Under the pieces are notes generated by a model. That model was not told where the DNA came from, did no database searches, and worked only from the letters and a program-made list of their open reading frames with translations. A stretch of 64,000 nucleotides of DNA, from assembly GCA_947475165.1 (NCBI GenBank), contig CANJLD010000011.1:1-64000 (forward strand). Reading direction: 5' to 3'. Positions 48,646-57,972 of this stretch are shown one piece after another. The translations under genes and the position numbers were made by a program. Each line of letters starts with the position of its first letter. The first letter of the stretch is position 1. This DNA comes from Bacteroidota bacterium. Lineage in GTDB: Bacteria; Bacteroidota; Bacteroidia; Chitinophagales; LD1.

Positions 48646-50621
48646 TGAAATACTTTCTCAATCGGCTTGCCTTCTACATAAGCAGGTATTTCCATACCCA
48701 TTAGTTTAAGAATGGTTGGCAACTGGTCTATATGTTTGATGTTTGCACGGAGGGTAACGCCTTTTTTTACCCCCTTACCCATTATTACAAAAGGAGTCCA
48801 CATACCCTTTACGGTATCGCCTAATATAGCTTGCTTATAACCGGTTATTAGCGGGGTGGTGAAAATTTCCATTTGCGGAGTAAACTCTTCATAAAAACCA
48901 AAACCGGGTTTGTTGGAAATTATCAGGTCGCCTACGCGGTCTTTGGGCAGGTCCAAGAATTGTTCGGCATCTTCCCATTTGGTAACCGAGGTAATTGGGT
49001 ACTCTCCTTTGTCGGTTTTAAGTTCGCGCAGCAGTTTGGCAATATCATCGCGCAGTTTTTCGTATTCCGGACCCGAGGCGCGGTGCCAGTTGCTGTCTAA
49101 GCCGGCAGGGTTCAGATAGATGCCATCCATCTTTAAATAAATGGCCTTTGATTGCGCATAATCAATAACCGGCTCACCGGAAATAATGTTGAGGTTAAAT
49201 TTGAGATAGCCGTTTTTGGCTAAAAGGTTATTGACCATAATAGAGGTATTGAGCGGACAGGCACCGTGGTCTGAACTGAATACAACCAGGGTGTTGCTAT
49301 CTACATTGGCAAGTATTTGCCCGAGCATACTATCTATTTGCAGGTACATGCCTTTTACTTCGCCCCATAGTTTGTCGCGCTCTTTGTTGTTTACCGAGTC
49401 GTATCGGGTGCTGGCAGGGTCTACATAGCCAAGCCACCAGCGGCTGGTAAGCATTTGGTTGGGAGAATAAATATCGTGTATCACTACATCGGGGTGGTAT
49501 TTCTTCATCATAAACCCGATGGCTTTTTTGTGCCAGTCGAACGACATTTTCATTTCGTGCTGAAACACACCCTTGTCTTCGTTAAAGAAAATAAGCTGAG
49601 GCGGATAATTATCCGGATAATCTACCAGGGGACCCACGCCTTCGGTAAATTCTTTGGCGGCTTCTTCGGGCATGGTAAGCGAAGAGTTGAGGTTATTATA
49701 AAGTATACGTATACGGAAGTACCCATCGTTATCTAACTTAATTACCGTTGGCATCAGGTTCGATTCCAGCGGGTGATTGTCGAACGATACGTTGCAGGGC
49801 GTCCAGTTACCCCATTCGCCTTGCTTAAGGTCGGCAATCACTGTTTTTTTATCGAACGAAAAAAGAATGTGGTTGTAGTTTACTTTTTGGTCATCAGTGT
49901 TATCATAGATATAGCCGTAAAGCGTAAGCCCGTAAGCATTCATCAAAATTTCGGTAGCGGGGCTGTAGGTTTTTACATCTACGCTCCAGTCTTTAGGTTC
50001 GGTAATGCCTATATACTGCGCCAGCTTAGGCCCGTTAAAGAACAGGCGCACACTACGACCCTGCTTAAACTGCCGTTCGTTATCGGTTTGTTTTTCGAAA
50101 ATAAGCGAGTAGGTTTCTGCTCCCCAGCCGCCCCAGCGTCCGCGCATTACCATACCCTTGGTTATTTCGGGCGGGGTAGAGCCGGGCACCGAAAGCACTA
50201 CGGTTTTCTTTCCTGCTTTTTCCATCATGCTCCAGATAGCGGGCACTTTGCGCGCACTGGAGCGAAAGCCGCCTACCGATACTTTAGAAAGCGGGAAGCC
50301 TTCGGTATGCATGGGTCCGTCTGCCACTCCGTTTACTCTAGGGGTGCAACCGGTTAGCAAGGCAGCAAAGTTTACCGGTGTATGGGTAGGAAATACCGGT
50401 ACCGAGTAGCCGTGGGTACCGTGGTCCATCATATATTTAAGGTTAGGCAGGTAACCCTTTTTTGCCCATTCGTACATTTTAAACAAATCGGGCTCGGCAC
50501 GCACGCCATCGGGTATAAACCAGTATAGTTTGGTAGGCTGGTTACCGGCAGGCTGCTGCGCAAAGGTGTTACCGGCCGCTAATAGCAACAGGGCAACAAG
50601 GCAAAGGGTATATTTTTTCAT
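48642..50621 (-). CDS. Type I phosphodiesterase/nucleotide pyrophosphatase-like alkaline phosphatase superfamily protein
   Basis: PDGVRAEPDLFKMYEWAKKGYLPNLKYMMDHGTHGYSVPVFPTHTPVNFAALLTG; VVFSSDHGACPLNTSIMVN; 4-nt overlap with the downstream ASST-like gene. Confidence 0.9.
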   Translation of the reverse strand: MKKYTLCLVALLLLAAGNTFAQQPAGNQPTKLYWFIPDGVRAEPDLFKMYEWAKKGYLPNLKYMMDHGTHGYSVPVFPTHTPVNFAALLTGCTPRVNGVADGPMHTEGFPLSKVSVGGFRSSARKVPAIWSMMEKAGKKTVVLSVPGSTPPEITKGMVMRGRWGGWGAETYSLIFEKQTDNERQFKQGRSVRLFFNGPKLAQYIGITEPKDWSVDVKTYSPATEILMNAYGLTLYGYIYDNTDDQKVNYNHILFSFDKKTVIADLKQGEWGNWTPCNVSFDNHPLESNLMPTVIKLDNDGYFRIRILYNNLNSSLTMPEEAAKEFTEGVGPLVDYPDNYPPQLIFFNEDKGVFQHEMKMSFDWHKKAIGFMMKKYHPDVVIHDIYSPNQMLTSRWWLGYVDPASTRYDSVNNKERDKLWGEVKGMYLQIDSMLGQILANVDSNTLVVFSSDHGACPLNTSIMVNNLLAKNGYLKFNLNIISGEPVIDYAQSKAIYLKMDGIYLNPAGLDSNWHRASGPEYEKLRDDIAKLLRELKTDKGEYPITSVTKWEDAEQFLDLPKDRVGDLIISNKPGFGFYEEFTPQMEIFTTPLITGYKQAILGDTVKGMWTPFVIMGKGVKKGVTLRANIKHIDQLPTILKLMGMEIPAYVEGKPIEKVFQ

Positions 50622-50664
50622 AATCAGGAAAGGGTTGATTTGATGAATGGAAAATAAATAATTT

Positions 50665-51930
50665 TTAAGGCCGGTAAATCATGCCTATGGTTATTACCGG
50701 TTGCTTGGTTTTAACCACATACTCCACACCGGCTGTGGCGCTAAACTGTTTTACATTGTAAAAGTAGCCGAGCAAAAAGCCGCCTTGTTTGGTCAGGGTT
50801 TTAGACGCTTCAGCATACGTGTAAATAAATTCAACCCCTATAAAGATAGGGTCCAGCAGCGGGTGTTTGGTTTTTAAAAATTCAACCGGGTTAACTACTA
50901 ACTGTGCGTAGCCGTTGTAATTTTTGTTGGGCAGCACAAAATTTTCGAGGCGGAAATTAACCATGTGCCCCATTTCCCAGGTGTTCAGTTTCCGGTTCCA
51001 GTTAATAACCATTGCCGGGTTTGCTAAAAAGCCCAGCGGGTTGCCGTACTCTAAACCGGTAGGCCCCATGTTGCGGCCCAGGCGGGCGGCATGGCTCAAA
51101 AAGCCTCCATCGAAACCGAGCGTGGCGTTTACCCAAAGGTACCGCGCACCCGTAAACCTGCCTGTATTATTATCAATATAAAGCGCATCGAACACCGGTC
51201 GGTATTTAGCTCCTTCTTTTGGCGACATAATAGCCAGACCGGTGCGGAACTGGGTAAAGGCATAACCCCCCGTTACCATAAAGGTAGGGTGGTAAATAGC
51301 GGCATAACCTCCGGGGCGAATAAGGTCGAGGGTATTGATGCTGCCGTTGGTTAGCGGGGTTACCTGTGCGCTTACAATAAACGACCATTTCTTAATGGTT
51401 TTGCGGAACCCTATTTTACCCCAATAGTTAATGCTTTTTTTAGTGATGCCTAACTGATACGCACCTCCTCCGTAAGTTAAACCAAAGGCATGGCGGTGTT
51501 CTATCTGCACATCCCAAAAGGCGGCTGCGGGGGTGGGCATGTGGTAGTTAGCTCCTATAATTAAATCGCCTTTGTATTTAGTAAACGAAAGCGGGCGGAA
51601 CCAGGCCCCGCCATAATGCACCACACCGGTGGTATCGCCTTTGTAAACCGTACCGAAACCGGCTTTTAAACTTTTGCTCCAAAAGAAGGCATTGGCATTG
51701 GTGTATTTCTCTTTAAAGGTGGTTATAAAATCTACTTTGGCGGGGCCGAAGTTTTTGGCAAAACACTGCGCACGCTTTATGGCGGCAGAATCTGCCTGGC
51801 TATAGCCGGCCTGAAAACAGAAAAAGAACAGCGCGACTAAAAGTGCGCGCAAAATTGGTGAAGTCCTAATGTTCTTTGCAGGGTAAAAGTTTAAAATCAT
51901 AAGCTTGGGTTTTTTGGTTTGTGTAAACAA
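50665..51930 (-). CDS. Putative outer membrane beta-barrel protein
   Basis: Signal-like N-terminus (start may be 51900), alternating beta-type pattern, C-terminal aromatic/Arg-rich end VEYVVKTKQPVITIGMIYRP. Confidence 0.55.
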   Translation of the reverse strand: MFTQTKKPKLMILNFYPAKNIRTSPILRALLVALFFFCFQAGYSQADSAAIKRAQCFAKNFGPAKVDFITTFKEKYTNANAFFWSKSLKAGFGTVYKGDTTGVVHYGGAWFRPLSFTKYKGDLIIGANYHMPTPAAAFWDVQIEHRHAFGLTYGGGAYQLGITKKSINYWGKIGFRKTIKKWSFIVSAQVTPLTNGSINTLDLIRPGGYAAIYHPTFMVTGGYAFTQFRTGLAIMSPKEGAKYRPVFDALYIDNNTGRFTGARYLWVNATLGFDGGFLSHAARLGRNMGPTGLEYGNPLGFLANPAMVINWNRKLNTWEMGHMVNFRLENFVLPNKNYNGYAQLVVNPVEFLKTKHPLLDPIFIGVEFIYTYAEASKTLTKQGGFLLGYFYNVKQFSATAGVEYVVKTKQPVITIGMIYRP

Positions 51931-52181
51931 TTTTAGAGAAAATTTTTGCCACGCTAATGCATTTAGTCCACAAACCGTAGGCGCGGTGTCTGTTTTTAAA
52001 TATGAGTTAGCCCACCCTTTAAGGGCAAAACAGACGGTTGATTGAATTTACCGGCCTCTCTCCCCCGCAAAGTCTTCCCCCAAAAAAAACTCCCCTAAAG
52101 TACCTCCAATAAATTTTGATACTATATTTACTACAAGTTGCAGGCTTAGTAATTATTTTATTCTCTCTAAAACTCTGACCT

Positions 52182-54542
52182 ATGAAAAAAAATTTCCTCT
52201 TCTTCTCCGTTTTACTCGTTTTTTTAATCAACCCCGCAAAGGCTCAACTTGTACAGTTGCCCGTTAACACCACGGGTTCTTATGAAGACCCACACAGTTT
52301 TGTAAACATGGGTGGCCTTACCTATTTTATTGGTTATAACAATAATATCGGCTACGAGCTGTTTAAAACCGATGGCTCGCTGGCAGGTACGGTGATGGTA
52401 AGTCAAATATATTCCGGTAACGGCAGCAGTTTTAACGGCACCGGTTCAAATGAGTCGAATCTTACTGTGTTTAATAACCACCTTTACTTTTTTGCAAACG
52501 ACAGTGCGCACGGTTTCGAACTATGGAAAAGCGATGGCACTTCCGGTGGCACGGCTATGGTAAAAGATATTTACCCCGGCACCAATGGAAGCACTACGAC
52601 CTACGAAATAACGGCAAGCGCCAATGCCCTATATTTTTTTGCCAAAGATAGTGCGGGTGCCAGCCATTATGGTATTTGGACCAGCGATGGCACATCGGCA
52701 GGAACCACCATGCTTAAAGTAGCCACCAGCAGCAATTCGGTAATTTTTGCCGATAGCAACCTGGTTTATTTTGATGCCAATTTAGGCGGCACCGGTGACG
52801 AGCTTTGTGTAAGCGATGGTACCGTTGGCGGAACAGTTACGCTAAAAGATATTAACTCAGGAACTAACGGCAGTTCGCCTAAAGGGTTTATAAAACTGGG
52901 CAATAAAATTGTTTTTACAGCCACCGCTGCCAATGGCTCAGAGCCTTACATTACCGATGGCACAGGTCCGGGTACGGTACTGCTGAAGGATATTAATGTT
53001 TATGGAAACGGAAACGCTACTCCTTCGGGCTTCAGTAGGTTCAACGGCAATAAAGTTCTTTTTTATGCCAACGATTCTATACACGGTACAGAGCCGTGGA
53101 TTACTGACGGTACCTCAGGCGGCACCCAACTGTTGTACGATGTAGTAGCCGGTACCACCGGCTCAAGCGCCACTGGGTTTATAGAGTTTAACGGCAAAGC
53201 GTATTTCAGTCCGGGCTCATGTTGGGTAAGCGATGGTACCACCGGTGGCACTCATCAGTTTATGAATGCTTATACTTCGCCTTATACTTCTTTCAAGGTG
53301 CTTGCGGGCAGGGTGTATTTTATTGCCAGAAATAGCAACAGCAGCCAGAATATCTGGTCAACCACTACCGGCTCCGATACTATTAAGCACACTACTTACA
53401 CTGCACCACAAATTTCTTTTCCCATATTATTTGCCGGCAACAATGTTTTGTACGTGGTATTTAAAAATACCTTTGGCGATAAGACCCTTTGGAAACTGGA
53501 CTTAGGTATATGCTCACCGGCAGCCACAATACAAGGCAACGTGCCGCTCACCTGCGACCAACACGGCATTACCCTTACCACCGGCAGTTATACTAATTAC
53601 ACCTGGTCAACCGGTGCCACCACATCGCAGCTTAATGTAAGTGCAGCCGGTACGTACACCGTTACCGTGCAGGATACCGGTATTGGATGCACCTCTTCGG
53701 CTACCGTAAATGTTACCCAGTTAACCACTATAGCAACGCCCGCTATATGCGGAGTAACCGTAGACAGCCTGACGGGCAGGAACCAGATTATCTGGAACAA
53801 GCACAACGCAGCCTTTTCAAAAACCCTGTTCCGCCTTGAAAGAGAAACCGGCATCAATCAATTTACTTTAGTGGCAGACATACCTTACGATTCGCTGAGT
53901 GCTTATATAGATACGGTGGCTAATCCTATGGTTAACAGTTCGCGTTACCGGCTTACACTTTTAGATAGCTGCGGAAATATTTCTGCAGCAAGTACAGTAA
54001 ACGAAACGGTTCACTTGTCGCAAAACGTTGGTATAGGCGGTGAGGTAAACCTTATTTGGAATGCTTACGCAGGCAACAGCTACTCGCAGGTAGTGGCGCA
54101 GCGCAGTGTAAACGGTGGTGCGTGGACAGACCTGTCGGTGTTATCGGGCAACGTGGTTTCGTATTCCGATTTAACTCCGCCAACCGGCACCCTTAATTAT
54201 CAGATAGCCGTACTCTTAGATTCAACCTGCACCCCTACCCGCTCGGTGTTTAGTGTATATTCTAACCGGGTTGCTTTAGTTACCACCGGCATTAGCGAAA
54301 CCACCGGTACCGGTCAAATGCTTGTTCTGCCTAATCCTGTTTCATCGGTACTGCGTATTCAATTGCCCGAAACCATCCGCACCGGTAGTATCATTATTAC
54401 CGACCTTACCGGAAGAACCATCCGCACATTACCGGTAAATGCTTTGCAGTTAACCGAAGATGTAACTGCACTTGCCGGTGGTGTTTATATTATCCGCCAC
54501 AGTTTGCAGGCAGTAAAGGCGCAATACTTTTTAAAACAGTAA
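52182..54542 (+). CDS. ELWxxDGT-repeat secreted protein with T9SS sorting domain
   Basis: HGFELWKSDGTSGGTAMVKDIYPGTNGS and sibling repeats; C-terminal LPNPVSSVLRIQLPE. Confidence 0.88.
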   Translation: MKKNFLFFSVLLVFLINPAKAQLVQLPVNTTGSYEDPHSFVNMGGLTYFIGYNNNIGYELFKTDGSLAGTVMVSQIYSGNGSSFNGTGSNESNLTVFNNHLYFFANDSAHGFELWKSDGTSGGTAMVKDIYPGTNGSTTTYEITASANALYFFAKDSAGASHYGIWTSDGTSAGTTMLKVATSSNSVIFADSNLVYFDANLGGTGDELCVSDGTVGGTVTLKDINSGTNGSSPKGFIKLGNKIVFTATAANGSEPYITDGTGPGTVLLKDINVYGNGNATPSGFSRFNGNKVLFYANDSIHGTEPWITDGTSGGTQLLYDVVAGTTGSSATGFIEFNGKAYFSPGSCWVSDGTTGGTHQFMNAYTSPYTSFKVLAGRVYFIARNSNSSQNIWSTTTGSDTIKHTTYTAPQISFPILFAGNNVLYVVFKNTFGDKTLWKLDLGICSPAATIQGNVPLTCDQHGITLTTGSYTNYTWSTGATTSQLNVSAAGTYTVTVQDTGIGCTSSATVNVTQLTTIATPAICGVTVDSLTGRNQIIWNKHNAAFSKTLFRLERETGINQFTLVADIPYDSLSAYIDTVANPMVNSSRYRLTLLDSCGNISAASTVNETVHLSQNVGIGGEVNLIWNAYAGNSYSQVVAQRSVNGGAWTDLSVLSGNVVSYSDLTPPTGTLNYQIAVLLDSTCTPTRSVFSVYSNRVALVTTGISETTGTGQMLVLPNPVSSVLRIQLPETIRTGSIIITDLTGRTIRTLPVNALQLTEDVTALAGGVYIIRHSLQAVKAQYFLKQ

Positions 54543-54593
54543 TACACCTTCTTCCAAAAACAAGGCTTATATCCCGAGTATCATACCTCACCT

Positions 54594-55502
54594 ATGGAGA
54601 AAAAAATCCGCCCGCTCATTTTTATCTTCCTGTGTTTATTTACCGGTACCGGTTCAGCACAAATAACCCCGCTTGGTTCAGTACCCAGCGGAGGAAACAA
54701 TATTGCCAGTGCCATTTTGCTGCACAGTGCCGGTGAAAAACTACTGGTAATTAATGGCAATAATATTGGCCTGTACAATACCGATTTAAGCGTGTACCAA
54801 AACATTACCATACCCGCCTTAGGCGGCTGGCTGGGCAGTGTGTATTATGTAACGGATAATCTGCTGGACAGCGATACGTCTACCATTGAATACGTAACCA
54901 CACATTATTACACCTCATCGCAATGGGGAGGAAGCAGCAGCATGTTACAATACCGCGACAGCATTGTAACGCGGGTAATAGACGAAACCGGCAGCATACT
55001 TTTTGAACGGCAAATGCAAATACCGGTTACCTCCGGCCTTACTCCTAACGGTTATCCCGGTGGCTTTATAGCACCGGCTGACAGTGCTTCGGTTATGTGG
55101 CTGTACGGAGCCTACGCTTTAGCGAATAATATAGTGCATGATACTACTGCGTGGTTCTACCGCTTACCGGGCCGGTTACAGGTGCCTTGCTGTTGTTCGG
55201 GCGACCTGCTTTACAGCGGCCTGGAAGGAAATATTGCATCGGGCATGGGGGCTATGTTTCAGGTTAATCCGAACCCTTTCAGCAGCGAAATTAAACTTGA
55301 ATACCGGTTACCCGAAGGCGAGCGGCTGGGGCGCATTACCGTGTTTGATATAGAAGGCAGGCTTATAAAACGGTTTGAAGTAAGCAGCGACTTTAGTTTT
55401 GTATTACTAAAAACCGATGAGCTTGCCAAAGGAACCTACCTTTACGAACTATCGGCATCCGGTGGTTTTATTTCCGGCCGCAAGGCAGTTAAAGTGGAAT
55501 AG
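54594..55502 (+). CDS. Secreted protein with T9SS sorting domain
   Basis: Signal peptide; C-terminal QVNPNPFSSEIKLEYRLPEGERLGRITVFDIEGRLIKRF. Confidence 0.75.
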   Translation: MEKKIRPLIFIFLCLFTGTGSAQITPLGSVPSGGNNIASAILLHSAGEKLLVINGNNIGLYNTDLSVYQNITIPALGGWLGSVYYVTDNLLDSDTSTIEYVTTHYYTSSQWGGSSSMLQYRDSIVTRVIDETGSILFERQMQIPVTSGLTPNGYPGGFIAPADSASVMWLYGAYALANNIVHDTTAWFYRLPGRLQVPCCCSGDLLYSGLEGNIASGMGAMFQVNPNPFSSEIKLEYRLPEGERLGRITVFDIEGRLIKRFEVSSDFSFVLLKTDELAKGTYLYELSASGGFISGRKAVKVE

Positions 55503-55574
55503 AAATCACTTTCGGGCAAAACAGGTTCCCTCAAAGCCAGAGCCCCTGTGGCAACAAAGGTGAGTTCCCGTTTT

Positions 55575-55838
55575 TCAGCTATTCAACTCCCTGTCACACA
55601 CCTCATCCCAAATTTCGCCCAGCGCCATTTCCATCAGCACCCAGGGTTTAACTTCCTGGTGTATACATATCCTCAAATAAGTTGTCATCTCGCAATTGGC
55701 GGCAGAGGTCTCAATTAAACTGTAACGGTTTTGGGTAAGCCCTGCTTTGAGGGCAAAATCGCGTTGAATGGGATAGAGCTTTTCGCGCAGCGGCCGGAAT
55801 AAGTCAAACAGCCTGCGGATTGCGTTTGAGAGGGTCAT
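55575..55838 (-). CDS. Small hypothetical protein, weakly HTH(XRE)-like, adjacent to array 3
   Basis: MTLSNAIRRLFDLFRPLREKLYPIQRDFALKAGLTQNRYSLIETSAANCEMTTYLRICIHQEVKPWVLMEMALGEI; start at 55838 preferred over 55931. Confidence 0.5.
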   Translation of the reverse strand: MTLSNAIRRLFDLFRPLREKLYPIQRDFALKAGLTQNRYSLIETSAANCEMTTYLRICIHQEVKPWVLMEMALGEIWDEVCDRELNS

Positions 55839-55941
55839 GGTGTAGTTTTTATTGATGAAAAATAAAACTTTTTTGCTTTTAACAATAATCCATTTTAAGG
55901 TGGACAAAGTAGTTTTTACCCTCCCTACCATTGCTAATCGT

Positions 55942-56335
55942 TTTTTGAAAAAGGAAACAGGGCTAACGACATCGTTAGGTGCATTCCCGAAATCGTGAAC
56001 AGGGCTAACGACCTAAGGAGGCGCATTTCCGAAAAAGGAAACAGGCCTCCTAAAGTTAGGAGATGCATTTCCGAAAAAGGAAACAGAGCTAACGACATCG
56101 TCAGGCGCATTTCCGAAAAAGGAAACAGGGCTAACGACATCGTCAGGCGCATTTCCGAAAAAGGAAACAGGGCTAACGACATCGTCAGACGCATTTCCGA
56201 AAAAGGAAACAGGGCTAACGACATCGTCAGACGCATTTCCGAAAAAGGAAACAGGGCTAACGACATCGTCAGGCGCATTTCCGAAAAAGGAAACAGGGCT
56301 AACGACATCGTCAGGCGCATTTCCGAAAAAGTATG
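55942..56335. repeat. 21-bp phased palindrome array no. 3; alternating A/B palindromes giving a 42-bp higher-order unit (about 19 palindrome positions)
   Basis: A = TTTCCgaaaaaGGAAA centres at 56033.5, 56075.5, 56117.5 ... 56327.5; B = ACGAcaTCGT centre 55970.5 and every 42 bp in the homogenised part; variants TTCcCGAaaTCGtGAA (55991.5) and CTCCTAaagtTAGGAG (56054.5). Confidence 0.92.
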
Positions 56336-56366
56336 TAATTATTTATTCACCATAAAACCAAAAACC

Positions 56367-57329
56367 ATGATTGAATTAATGAAGTATTTCCGCATTCTGT
56401 TTTTAAGCTCTAAAATCAGCCGCGAGCGGCTGAAAGACTTCACCGAAAGCCATATTCTTAACCTTACGGCACACAACCCCGGTGGTATTTTTACCGCCAT
56501 ACTTACCGCTGTTACCACCGCCTACAACAATTACTATGGCGACCTAAGCAGCGAAGCCGTAAACCTGGCGGTGCAGGAAGGCAAAACCATAGCCATGAAC
56601 GAAAGCCGCGTGGCGCTCGAAAAACAATTGAGCGATAACGAAAAGCTGGTGGCCTATACCTACCGCAACGATAAAAACACCTACGAAGAATTCTATCCGC
56701 TTGGTATTACTGAATACAATCAAGCCGACCTGGGCACCTTCGACACTATTACCGAGCGTTATAAGACGGTGCTCGCCAGCCATGCCGGTGATTTTACTGC
56801 CGGCTTTGTAACCGATTACAACACCGCCCGCGCCACTTTTAAAACCAACCGCGATGCGCAGGTAACCGCCATAGGCAATGTAACCAACGAGCGCAGCGAT
56901 ATGAACACCACCCGCCCCGCGCTGGCGCAACAGTTAACCACCAACCTGCTTACCATTGCCCTGCAATACCTGGGCGATGAAAGCAAAAGCGATGTATATT
57001 TTAACCAGGCCATACTAAATGCCGCCTTTAACGAAAGCCAAACCAAGGTAGAAACCACCATAGACCCCGGGCAAACCATGAATGTATTCGATAATATTAC
57101 CAAGCCCGAAGTGCAACTGATGGTAGAAAACACAGGCACAGAAGTGCTTTACCTGCACTTTATGGCAACCGACACCACACCGGTACCGGTGGGTGAAGAT
57201 ACCGCCATACAACCCGGTGAAGTGCGCGGTGCCAACGCAGGCGAAGCCGGCTGGACCAACGCTACCAGATATTTAAACATTACCAACCCCAGCGGAGGCA
57301 TAGGCAGTTTTAGTGTAGAGAAAGTATAA
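56367..57329 (+). CDS. Uncharacterised protein directly downstream of array 3
   Basis: MIELMKYFRILFLSSKISRERLKDFTESHILNLTAHNPGGIFTAILTAVTTAYNNYYGDL...; helical N-terminal part and beta-like C-terminal part; ATG at 56367 chosen over the ORF running through the repeats. Confidence 0.75.
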   Translation: MIELMKYFRILFLSSKISRERLKDFTESHILNLTAHNPGGIFTAILTAVTTAYNNYYGDLSSEAVNLAVQEGKTIAMNESRVALEKQLSDNEKLVAYTYRNDKNTYEEFYPLGITEYNQADLGTFDTITERYKTVLASHAGDFTAGFVTDYNTARATFKTNRDAQVTAIGNVTNERSDMNTTRPALAQQLTTNLLTIALQYLGDESKSDVYFNQAILNAAFNESQTKVETTIDPGQTMNVFDNITKPEVQLMVENTGTEVLYLHFMATDTTPVPVGEDTAIQPGEVRGANAGEAGWTNATRYLNITNPSGGIGSFSVEKV

Positions 57330-57333
57330 AAAC

Positions 57334-57371
57334 AAAAACCTCCGGTGCTATAAACGCACCGAAGGTTTTTT
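57334..57371. terminator. Rho-independent bidirectional terminator
   Basis: AAAACCTcCGGTGC-tataaac-GCACCGaAGGTTTTTT hairpin. Confidence 0.85.
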
Positions 57372-57391
57372 AAACTATACAAACAGAAAAT

Positions 57392-57910
57392 TTACCGCGT
57401 AAACTTTAGCGTAATTCTTTCGCCCGGGTCTTTATCTTCATTAGCCCGAACTTCTAAATGTTTAGCATCAAGCAAGGTAACGGTTAACTGGGTTTTGTCA
57501 TCGCCAAAATCAATCAGCACATGGGTTTTATCCATCCATTTATAAGTAGCTTTTTGCAAGTTGCCGCCTTCGCCATCAATAGGTAAAAAAATCTGCACTT
57601 CGGCAGTTCCGTCAGCATTAAACTTAAACGAACTCGAATCAATTTGCCGGCACTGTATGTAAGTGGCTTTAACCAGTTCAAGCGAATCTTTTTCGGCCAG
57701 CAGATATTCTTTTGCCAGTGAGGTAACGGCTTTAACCCGCTGCGTTACGGTTTGCAGCTGGTGGTCGGCATCAATAGTAAAATCGGGCGTTGAAAAATAA
57801 CGCAGGTTCCAGATACCGGTTAATAATTTGGTATCTATTTTTTGAGCAAATGCCGGAAACAACAACATGCTTGCGGCAATAAAGAGAAAGTATTTTTTCA
57901 TCATAAGCAC
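57392..57910 (-). CDS. Hypothetical secreted protein (lipocalin-like/DUF)
   Basis: Signal peptide MLMMKKYFLFIAASMLLFPAFAQ; KLLTGIWNLRYF. Confidence 0.6.
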   Translation of the reverse strand: MLMMKKYFLFIAASMLLFPAFAQKIDTKLLTGIWNLRYFSTPDFTIDADHQLQTVTQRVKAVTSLAKEYLLAEKDSLELVKATYIQCRQIDSSSFKFNADGTAEVQIFLPIDGEGGNLQKATYKWMDKTHVLIDFGDDKTQLTVTLLDAKHLEVRANEDKDPGERITLKFTR

Positions 57911-57972
57911 GAAGATAAAAGTATTTTTTTAAGCAGTTAAGTTTTTGAACCCCATATTTAGGAGCAAAGCAT

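Noticed and set aside
48106-50409. Several plus-strand ORFs antisense to the ASST-like and phosphodiesterase genes
   Set aside because: Overlap strongly supported minus-strand CDSs and show no domain motifs.
55942-56335. CRISPR array (identical A segments separated by ~21-nt 'spacers')
   Set aside because: The 'spacers' (B) are themselves repeated and palindromic, the period is 42/21 bp, there is no leader or constant-repeat/variable-spacer pattern, and no cas genes occur in the window.
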